DNA from: Saururus chinensis
Lineage: Eukaryota; Streptophyta; Magnoliopsida; Piperales; Saururaceae
Assembly (NCBI GenBank): GCA_035235625.1
Contig: CP141148.1
Coordinates: 34,597,057-34,661,056, forward strand
Direction: 5' to 3'
Length of the DNA stretch: 64,000 bases
This document shows positions 37,226 through 46,761 of the stretch, in pieces; position 1 is the stretch's first letter, and every line of letters starts with the position of its first letter. The notes beneath the pieces were generated by a model. That model was not told the DNA's origin and ran no database searches. It saw nothing but the letters and a program-made list of their open reading frames with translations. The position numbers and the translations under genes were made by a program.

Positions 37226-37475
37226 CGCTCTCAACAGAGCATCAAACGTCTGGGCTTACACAGCACACAGACCAAATCAGAAACATACGTCGCTCTCAGC
37301 AGAGCATCAGACGTCTGGGCTTCATACAGCACGCAGACAAAGTCAGAAAAGTACATCGCTCTCAACAGAGCATCAAATGTCTGGGCTTATACAGCACGCA
37401 GACCAAATCAAAACAATGTTGCTCTCAGCAGAGCATCAGACGTCCGGTGCTCTACACAGCACACAGACAACATCC
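37226..37475. repeat. About 65-bp tandem repeat, four copies, in the LTR
   Basis: The unit is GCTCTCAACAGAGCATCA, then ACGTCTGGGCTT, then CAGCACGCAGACCAAATCAG. Copies start near 37226, 37291, 37357 and 37420. Confidence 0.85.
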
Positions 37476-38224
37476 CGCAGGATAAACACCATGGCAAAAC
37501 ATGATAAACGCTCGACCGACTCACTAGCGGCCAGCTCAAACACGGAACTTAATCCGTCGAACCCTCAGGTCTCAAACTCACAACGCTATCATTAGCTGTG
37601 CTTATAATTCAAGTTTGAATTAAGTACATTATGCGGTACAATTATGCCACACAACTCCCAGTCCTCGACTGCTCAAACTGAAGCTGAGCCCGATCCGAAA
37701 CCCCAGTTCGTCAGGGCAGCAGACTGCACTTAACCCGCCCACATTGTGGACAAAACTCATCGTACAACCAACCCTTACAGTCTTACATACTTCGCCATCC
37801 ATCTTATGGCCAAATCAGCTTACACTGATATCCTCAAATAACGCTCCTCAGAGCCAACCCAGTTGTCGCCCTCTTACTTATCTCACTTATTATACTTACT
37901 TTTCACGTCATAATCTGTACGTTATGCTTGTACAATTATGCACGCTCTTACTGTCTGATAATCGCCCAACATACAATCCACCCCAAACTGATCCATTCTA
38001 ATCCTTGTTTGTCATACTCATATCCTCTGTCCTCTGTCATACGCTTACACAACCGTATCCAAATTCAGACAGAGCTTCTGTCACCTCTTACTATCCATCG
38101 CCCATACATCTGCCCACATACTCTTACACATAACCATATCCAAAGCATAGGCAAAATGCCATCATACATACGTATGTCTCACACATACGTATAACATACA
38201 CATACGGTCATACATACATAACTT

Positions 38225-38560
38225 ACAAACATGCACGCTAGCCATCACTAGCACATGCATCCACACGTCAAACATGCACGCTAGCCATCACTAGCATATG
38301 CATACATTTATACATACGTCAAACATGCACGCTAGCCATCACTAGCATATGCATACATTTATACATACGTCAAACATGCACGCTAGCCGTCACTAGCACA
38401 TGCATACATCAAACGTACACGCTAGTCATCTCTAGCACGTGCACACACACATTCATACATACCCCAAACATGCACGCTAGCCATCTCTAGCACGTGCACA
38501 CACACATTCATACATACTTCAAACATGCACGCTAGCCATCACTAGCACATGCATAACCCA
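38225..38560. repeat. About 50-bp tandem repeat in the LTR, seven copies
   Basis: The unit contains CATGCACGCTAGCCATCACT followed by AGCACATGCATACA. Occurrences start near 38230, 38273, 38324, 38374, 38412, 38469 and 38525. CTAGCCATCACTAGC can form a small hairpin. Confidence 0.85.
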
Positions 38561-40767
38561 TACATAGCATACTGACATATTTGCTAGCCATCGCCAGCGC
38601 ATACATAATCCACATCCATAAAACATGCATACATCTCATGCATATCAATCATACCATACAATCATGCTTACACGCACATCATGCAATCGGATCGTTACTT
38701 AACATCCAAGCATGGAATCATACAATCCTAGCATGCTACTACTCATTCAAAGCATGCTTCATGAATTTACGAGTTCAAAGCTCCCCTACCTCGTAGTCAT
38801 GGCATTCGATGGTGAGCACACGACGGTGGCAGCGTCGGCGGCGGAGTTGGCGGTCAAAACCGTTGCATGGCTGAGAGAACTGCTGTCCCGAGGATTTTAG
38901 GATGCGCCGGAACTAGTCACGGCCAAACAGGGTGTCAGAAATCAATGCGGTAAAACCCGCGATCCACGGCGGCACACTAGGGCGGCCGGGAGAAATGTCA
39001 AGCCAACATATGTGGCGGTGCGACCCGAAGTTGATGGTGTACACTGAAGATCGGCCGGTGGCTAAAACGTGCTCAGCCGGCCACAAAGACGTCGAAATCG
39101 GCCGTGGACAGCACCCAACGGCAACGATTCCGGTCAACAAAGGCCCACATAAGGGCGGAGAGCGTGGGGCAACGCTCGAGAACAAAGGAGAGGTGGAGGA
39201 CAGCTCTAGTGGTCAACTCCACTCGGTGGCAAAGCCAACCGATGGTTAGGCGGCACGAATGCAGCACCTAAACCCAGAAGTACACGCGTGGCTACATGCG
39301 CACGCGGCCCAAAGGGCGGGGGAGAGGGCTGAACGAAGATGACTCAAGGCCCACAAAAGCCAATAGGGCTAAGGCCCTAGAGGTGGCCAATCTAAGCGGC
39401 GACATCGCCGATCGCCACCCACCACCAATACCCATGGTGCGGGCGGCTGTGCATTTCGCACGGTATAGGGCAAGGGGAGGGTTCACGGTCGAGCAAAGGC
39501 TATGAGGCTGTCACTGGCCAAGGCCTGAGCAGGTGAACTCGTCCACCTTCTGTCAAGGTAAGACATACAAATTCTTGCCCGAGGCCGTCCGGTACAGACG
39601 GCGTAAAATGGGCAAGAAGGGTCAATGGCACACATGCCGGTAAGGCGGACTAGCTGCGGCTACGGGCCGCAAGGCTGAACAAGACCCAGAGGGGTGGCCC
39701 ATTGGCATCACCGGGCTGGGGCGGAGCCGAACTAAGGTCCACTAAAACAAATCCGGCGTCCGACTATAACGTCAGTCACCACGTCCAAAACGGACGCAGA
39801 CCAAAAATAAGGGACGACCGGGGAAAACCCATAAGGGCGGAGCGGCCATGGGGGCGGCGGCTGAATCGGGCATGGAGGTGTAGTCCAATGCCTTCGCCGG
39901 AGCAAGGCAAGGCTGGGGGAAGGCCGAATCGGCCACGAAACACCGCCGGCAGTCACTGTTTGCCCAAACAGTCCGTCGGCGTAACAGTGCACAGAGGGGG
40001 AAAGAGGATGGGGCGGCGGTGCCGAGGCTCACCGGGCCGGGAGGAGTGGCTCCTCGCCGTCGCCGGCCCAGGGCGGAGCTGTGGCCGGCCGGTCGGGCCG
40101 TGCCAGCCCGTGGCGGCGGCGGAACGGCGCTATACAAAGGGACGGCAAACAGGGGCAGCAGAGAGAAAAGGAGCGGGACGACGGAACTGAGGCCGTCCGG
40201 GGCCGGGGGAGTGTCCTCCCTCCGTTGCCGGCCCATGGTGGAGCCGTGGGCGGCCGGCCGGCCCTTGCCGGCTCACGGCGGCAACGGAATCGCAAATCAC
40301 AGACAGAGGGAGGCTAACCGGAAAAGAGGGCGGCGCGGCCGTGGGCGGCCGGGGCAGTGGCCCCTCGGCATCGCACCGCCGGGGCGGAGCCTGTGCCGGC
40401 GTCCTGCGGCCGGCGGCGGCCGGGCACACTGAGCAGACGGAAAGGGGTGGCGGTGGTACTGTTCACCCAATTCCGGATTGGGCCGAGCCCGATCTTTTAT
40501 CTGTTCTCCTTTATTTTTTTTCCCACTTACGTCCCCAATGCGCGTTAACCCACTGCTTACGCGTTAAACCTCCAAAATTTGCGCCGTAAGCACGCAGCGA
40601 GGCTCGTGGCCCTCGACTAAGCCCCACACCCGACTCTACGGGTATAAATATGGGGAAAAGACACAAATACCCATACGCTGAAACGTCACATTTTCCTGCC
40701 GAAAATGACCAAAAAATGGCAGAAAAATCCCAGAAAATCGTAGAAAAATCAGGAACCTTACAATGTC

Positions 40768-43700
40768 CCCCAAGGTTTTTCACCATTTTGGGCCACCAAG
40801 CATTGCTCGAAGCCAAACATCATTTGGACCACCTTAGTTCAGCGGGTCTCAGCCTAGAGATGGCTAGCCACCCTAGCGCGGCACCTCCCCTCATTTTTGG
40901 CATGAACCAAGCTCCCCTTTTGCTGGTTATTTGTTTGACCGCGCTATACAAAGCGCTACTATTTGCCCTCTTACCGTCCTATTCCGCCGCCAAATGGCCT
41001 CTAGTCAGCCTAACTCGACACAACAATGGCAATGGCCATCTTTGTCAATCACCACCCTTAGGCATTGACCTACTACCCCTTTTGAGCCTTTGGCTGCCTC
41101 TGTCCAATCCTCTCCCCTACCCCTTTGGGCCGCATGTGCATGTAGCTGCGCTGAGATTTAGGGTTTAGGCACATTCACGTCACCTAACCATTGGATGGCT
41201 CTGCCATCGAATGGAGTCAACATCAGAGCCCTCCTCCATCCTTAGCACCACCTCATGCCCTCTGCCCTATTGTGGGCCCTCGATGATGCAAAATCGCTGT
41301 CGTGAACCCGAAGTTCCGGTCTAGTCCAGTTTTTGAAAAAAAAAATGTGACGCGAATTTAGGGCGAGTCTGGTGACCGCAACGCTGCAACTGTTGTTACT
41401 GTTCACATTGCACAGACAAGAGGATCTAGTCACTGGAGGAGCTCAGCGGTAGGCGGAGAGATTTGGGGTGACGCTGCCACTATGAGAGGCGATCTCCGAC
41501 GATTCCATCTACATTTCGGCGATCTCCTCAGCCAATTCTCACTCCACATGCAATCGCCGTACGTGGACTCAAAGGGAGGGTTTTGGGGCAATTTGTCGAA
41601 AATCCTTCCCTCTCTGTCAAAAATCCCTCCCTCTCTGATGAAAATCCCTCTCTGATGAAAATTCCTCTCCGGCAAAAATCCCTCTCCGGTGAAAATCCCT
41701 CCTTTCTCTTCTGCCTCATCACCATTTTTTTTCTCGTCCATTCCTTTCTTTCTCTTCTGCCTCATTGCCATTTTTTTTCTCTCTTCTACCTCACTGTCCA
41801 TTCCTTCCTTATCGCCATTTTTTTCTCTTATGCCTCGCCATCCATTCCTTCTTTTCTCCTCTACCTCCGTGCCTTGTCGCCATTTGTGGTCAAGCTCGGC
41901 CACCAGGGTGGAGAGGAGCTCAGCCGCCAAGGTGGAGTCGTGGCTTTCAGTTGGGGTGGAGCCATGGAGAGGAGGTGACCATCGGAATCTGGCTGCCGGT
42001 GAGAGGGAGCAGGAGTAGGACAGTGGGAGATGAGGAGGAAAGGGGAAGAAGAAGGCGGCAGTGGGATTTGGGTTAGTGAAGGAGAAGTTATATAGTGATC
42101 AGGTCAACCTAAGTTGGCCCCTGGTTGATCCAGTTGAACTAGGTGTCCGATTGACCCCTGATTAATCCAGTTGAACCAACTCGGACACCAATCCGGGTCA
42201 ATGTCTAGGCCAGTATTTAAAACATTGCATGACACAGAGTAAAAGAGAATGAACTGATGTGGAAGGGCTTATGAAACATTCTGAAAGAGGCTTGAACAAG
42301 CCCAATCTCTTTTTTTCTCTCTCTTAACTTTTCTCATTTTCTTTCTTTATTAGGTTATAAATGTGCATCGAGATTCATGACCTTTGATTAAACCTGATTT
42401 TACAAATATAAATACCGAAGTCAAATATATTAAAATATTATATTTTTTATTAAAAATAATAAAAAAATAATATAAAATTTACATAAAATCATAAAAAAAT
42501 CAATCTCACGCGCTCGGGAAGCCTATGGAATCCGCACATAGGTGCTCAATTGCAGCTGCCACTTCAAGGAAGTTGCACTGGGTGCGCCACCGAGTTGACA
42601 ATTGCGGCCACCGATCCCACAAGTGTCCAAGTTAGATTTGCACTACATCCACACGGAGAACTGCCTCTGTGAAGTTGAAGGTTGACACCTGCGAAGGGCT
42701 ACCACCTCTGGCGGCGATAGGCATGGCAGATTGGCCGACAGAGAGCTAGGGTTTTACATGGCGGGTTTGGTCAGGTCTACCGCTTTGAATGCTCCAGAAT
42801 CAAATGCACATCGGATGGAAAAGGGATGGGATCGGGGAGTGGAGCGGAGCGCAGCTGCAAAGGGCAATCTATGGGAACGAAGAGATGGAGGGTGGCTTAG
42901 CGGGAGCAGGAGAAGGAGGGAGGGAGGGAGGTTGGGCAATGGGAGAAATCAGAAATGGGGAGGGTTAGGGTTAGGGTATGGTTCGGTTCAATTCTAACCG
43001 AACCAACCAAAAATATATTGATTCATTAACTTCAGAAACCAAATTGGAATTAAATTAGGAACTCAAGTGACTAATTTTGGTTTGGTCCTACCGATTTGGT
43101 TTCGACTTTTTGGTGCAGCCCTGTCAGGTAAGGTGGATCATGAGAGTGCACAATGTTTTTGACCGATGGAGCCTCAACTACGCATGAACCGGTTCAATTG
43201 AAAAAATTAATTCGACTCTTAAATGGGACGGAAGGATTATTAATGAAAAATTTTTAATGCTAGACATAGCATCTACATACATAAATATAATGCTACTACA
43301 GCTAGTGGCCATAGGGAAGGAGGGCCATGGCCATCAACTGTTCATGGTATGTGAACCATGTTGCCGTTTGATGTTTGTCTTTTCAAACTTCACCCACCCA
43401 AAACACACCATCATAGTCAAAATGAGATGAGTTGCCCTTTTGTCCATAATATTACCATTTCCCATTTCCCATTTCCTATGCTTGGACAAATTGTATATCA
43501 CCTCCCCCAAATAAGTGACTGTCACAATCTAAGTTCTTTTTTTAACCATATCAAAGATAATGATGTGAACTGTCAATCTTCTTGTTTTTTTTAGCTGAAG
43601 TGAACTGATCAACCTCCTATAATGTGCCCCACTCCTTTAAAGTGCTATGTATATTTCGACCATCCTTGGTTCCAACTTCTTATCATATATCAAAGGCACA

Positions 43701-44200
43701 AAAGAGACTTTAATCTAACATGTTGTGAACTCATCAACCTTTGTATTTTTTTTTTATGAATAATTAACCTGCTATTGCCCATAAGGTGCGGCCCCACTCC
43801 CATAGTGTTGTGCTATGATTCCAACATCCTTTTAAGTGGCAACAAATGGTTCCAACTCCTTATCTTATCATCATACATAAAAGCCCCCAAATAATTTATT
43901 CCCTATAGGATTAGGAGTACAAGTGTACAATACGATTGGTTAGTAATTAGACTATTAGAGCACAAGATGACAATGCATATTAGAAATTGATCTAATTAAT
44001 TATTGCATGTGAGCATTAATAAAATGCACAAAATAAAGTTTTACAGAAAAAGTTAATACGTGCTGCGCCCGGGGCATGTGCGTTGTCAGATCACATGTTG
44101 GGTGGGCAGATCTAAAACATGGTAAAATAGGAAATTAATTTTTTGTCCAAGAAAATCATACATTTAACCAAATCTTGGCCACCAATTCCCATACAAATAA
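40768..44200. other. TE-derived and intergenic DNA
   Basis: 40768-42100 is relatively GC-rich and may be the continuation of the LTR-like host interrupted by the two solo LTRs. No gene was recognised. 41590-41720 repeats AAAATCCCTCTC(T/C)G and gives an artificial charged open frame on the minus strand. 42110-42200 and 42980-43120 contain GGTTGATCCAGTTGAAC and AACCGAACCAACC words typical of short dispersed repeats. From about 43130 the sequence is paralogous to the region upstream of the gene at 27233. Confidence 0.45.
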
Positions 44201-44263
44201 AAATGGGCGACTAAGATTCTTGTGGCTCGTAACGGCTCACTATATTGTCTCTTTATATTGTAT

Positions 44264-45913
44264 ATGTGTCTGTGCTCTAGCACTTCATTGAAGAAAGCTG
44301 GAGTGATGTACTTCTTGAGGTCAACTGCTTCGGCTCTGCTTTCTCTGTTTCTTCTAGGTTTCTCTACAGATGCACTTCCAATTCCTGGAACACTACTTCA
44401 ATGTCTTCAGTACCACCTCCCAGGGCACACAAACATGACCCAACTCCTTTACTTCCCAAACACAACTGCCTACACCTCTCTGCTGCAATCTTCGGTAAGA
44501 AACCTAAGATTCCTATCTTCCCCATTCTCCAAACCTCTGCTTATAATTGCACCTGGGCACGAATCACACATCCAAGCGTCAATCATTTGCTGCAAGAAAC
44601 ATGGTGTCCACATGACGATCCGAAGCGGTGGCCATGACTATGAAGGTCTCTCTTATCTCTCCCATGACCCATTTGTGATCCTTGATCTTTTCAATTTCAG
44701 ATCCATCAGCATTGACATGGAAGATGAGACAGCATGGGTAGAATCAGGGGCAACACTTGGTGAATTGTATTATGAAATTGCAAAGGCAAGCAGGGTTCAT
44801 GGCTTCCCAGCTGGGCATTGCCACACTGTTGCGGTTGGTGGGCATTTCAGTGGAGGTGGAGTTGGCAACTTGGTGAGGAAGTATGGCCTTTCCGCTGATA
44901 ATGTTTTGGATGCCAGCTTAGTTGACTCTCATGGGAGAGTTCTTAATAGGAATTCAATGGGCGAAGATATGTTTTGGGCCATCAGAGGAGGTGGGGCAGC
45001 CAGCTTTGCTGTCATACTCTCATGGAAAATCAAACTGGTAAGTGTTCCATCCATTGTTACCATTTTCAATATTGAGAAAACCCTGGAACAAGGTGCAGCA
45101 GAGCTTGTACATAAATGGCAACACATTACAGATAACCTTCATGAAAATCTCTCTCTAACAGTCCATTTAGAAACTCTGGTTGAAAGGACAAGAAAGAAAA
45201 TCCGAGTTCTTTTCCGAGGATTTTTCTTTGGGAATGCTGTTGAGCTCCTCCCATTGATGGAAGAGAGCTTCCCTGAACTAGGTCTAAAGCCAGAAGACTG
45301 CTTGGAAATGAGTTGGCTGGAGTCTAATATGTATTATGCAGGATTTCCACTTGGATCTTCTCCAGAAGTCCTGCTGAGCAAGGAGATGGCAGCAGAATAC
45401 AGGAATAGCTTCAAAGGCAGATATGACTTTGTGCAGGACCCTATTCCGGAGGATAGGCTGGAGAGAGTGTGGAAGATGCTGCAGGAAGAAGTATCAGGGA
45501 CAGTTACTCTGGATCCCATGGGTGGGATGATGAATGAGATTGAAGAGTCTGCGATTCCCTTCCCACATAGGAAAGGTAATCTCTATAACATGCAATACAT
45601 AGTAACATGGCATGATGAAAAGGATGCAGAAGAGCATTTGAATTGGATCAAGAGGATTTATGATGAAATGGGTCCATATGTGTCAAAATACCCAAGAGGT
45701 GCATATGTCAATGTCAGGGACCTGGACTTGGGCAAGAATGAGGCAGGCACCACAAGCTACTCAACAGCCAAAGCATGGGGAATGAAGTACTTCAAGAACA
45801 ACTTCAGGAAGTTGGCAACGGTGAAGGGCACCGTCGATGAGGATAACTTCTTCAGGAATGAGCAGAGCATCCCACCTCTTACAACTTTGGAATCAGATGT
45901 TGCAACTGTCTGA
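44264..45913 (+). CDS. BBE-like FAD-linked oxidoreductase, intact copy 3
   Basis: The protein is 549 residues and intronless. The N terminus has a Lys-Lys-containing start, then a hydrophobic signal core (ASALLSLFLLGFS). His124 in RSGGHDYEG and Cys186 in HCHTVAVGG are the covalent FAD residues. Val189 is the gatekeeper position. LYNMQY holds Gln444 and FFRNEQSIPPL closes the BBE domain. It is the recent paralogue of the gene at 27233 and shares its atypical C-H-T-V-A-V-G-G. Differences include a two-residue longer EVLLSKEMAAEY segment and a seven-residue longer C terminus (ESDVATV). A short out-of-frame ATG (44204) may lie just upstream, depending on the transcription start. An ATG at 44306 (535 residues) is an alternative start. 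H2O2-forming oxidase activity is inferred; substrate is unknown. Confidence 0.95.
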   Translation: MCLCSSTSLKKAGVMYFLRSTASALLSLFLLGFSTDALPIPGTLLQCLQYHLPGHTNMTQLLYFPNTTAYTSLLQSSVRNLRFLSSPFSKPLLIIAPGHESHIQASIICCKKHGVHMTIRSGGHDYEGLSYLSHDPFVILDLFNFRSISIDMEDETAWVESGATLGELYYEIAKASRVHGFPAGHCHTVAVGGHFSGGGVGNLVRKYGLSADNVLDASLVDSHGRVLNRNSMGEDMFWAIRGGGAASFAVILSWKIKLVSVPSIVTIFNIEKTLEQGAAELVHKWQHITDNLHENLSLTVHLETLVERTRKKIRVLFRGFFFGNAVELLPLMEESFPELGLKPEDCLEMSWLESNMYYAGFPLGSSPEVLLSKEMAAEYRNSFKGRYDFVQDPIPEDRLERVWKMLQEEVSGTVTLDPMGGMMNEIEESAIPFPHRKGNLYNMQYIVTWHDEKDAEEHLNWIKRIYDEMGPYVSKYPRGAYVNVRDLDLGKNEAGTTSYSTAKAWGMKYFKNNFRKLATVKGTVDEDNFFRNEQSIPPLTTLESDVATV

Positions 45914-45982
45914 ACTCTATGTGTAATTTATATTTGTTAGTTGTCAGTGAACTCTGTGTAATTTATATTTGTTAGTTGTCAG
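45911..45982 (+). repeat. 37/35-bp direct duplication starting at the stop codon
   Basis: TGAACTCTATGTGTAATTTA..GTTGTCAG (45911-45947) is followed immediately by the same sequence less two bases (45948-45982). The duplicated unit begins with the stop codon of the preceding BBE-like gene. It is absent from the paralogue at 27233. Confidence 0.85.
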
Positions 45983-46761
45983 TGAACTACGCGTTGATAC
46001 TTTGTGCAACTCATGTTCAAGTAGCCAGTTTGCTCAGCTCATCCCCATTCCAACCTCAGACGCCCAATCAAGCTTCAATGATAATTAAACGAGTACAGTT
46101 TGAGCCCAACTCAAACCATCTGGCTTCATGAGAAGGACAAAACGAGTATTATCACTAAAGACCTCTGGTCTACTTCCATCAATTCCTCGATACTAACTTG
46201 TTTCTCGTAATAACATTTTCATAGGTTTTAGATACTTGAACGCATGGGAGTGTGCTGGTTTCATCCCATATTGATCGGTTTTGCCTCCAACTAAAAAGAT
46301 AACAGTTCCTACAGGTTTTAAATTTCACCAGGAGGAAAGATCGTTGAGATGCTTGAGGAGCATACAGCCAAGTTATAGCAGAAGTGCTTAGAAGTAACTT
46401 CAACTGTCTGAGATAAGAAACTAATTGCCAAATGCCAACTTTCGCACCAAAGTTGGCCATTCTTGGGTCAAAATGTCCTATAGAAATCAGCCATTCTGCA
46501 ATGGTCAAGAGTACTTTCAATTTGTTGCTCACATACCAACTGCACCTTCAGAATGATTAATGAGAAAGCCTTTAAACCACTATCATTGGCAACTACTGCA
46601 AGATTTCCTTCAAGCGTTGATCGCAGAATCAGGTTCTCAGATAATTATTATAATTTCCGTAGATAGAGATTTACGAGGAAATAAAAACAGAGATATGAGA
46701 CAACAAATGCTCCTGCACTGAGTCCAGATTTTGATTCTCAAAACGGAAGACCCCAATATAT

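Larger units (their letters stand above)
35687..40762 (-). mobile_element. Solo LTR (family X), 5076 bp, with ATGTC target duplication
   Basis: It runs from TGTAACGCCCGAGATTTTTC to AAATCAGGAACCTTACA. Perfect 5-bp repeats ATGTC flank it (35682-35686 and 40763-40767), showing a single intact LTR-length insertion. The left 3 kb is AT-moderate and full of tandem repeats. The right 2 kb (38800-40760) is GC-rich and matches 1-1203. An unusually long LTR for plants; some Ty3/gypsy lineages have LTRs of this size. The many overlapping open frames on both strands are compositional and not conserved with the other copy, so no gene is called. Confidence 0.88.

Noticed and set aside
39702..40589. Several long overlapping open frames on both strands in the GC-rich block
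   Set aside because: They lie inside a solo LTR, are open on both strands because stops are rare at high GC, have low-complexity Arg/Gly/Ala/Pro composition, and are not kept in the copy at 1-1203.
41430..41930. A 166-codon minus-strand charged open frame
   Set aside because: It comes from low-complexity CCCTCTC/TTCTTT-type repeats. The opposite strand is also open, and no family resemblance was seen.
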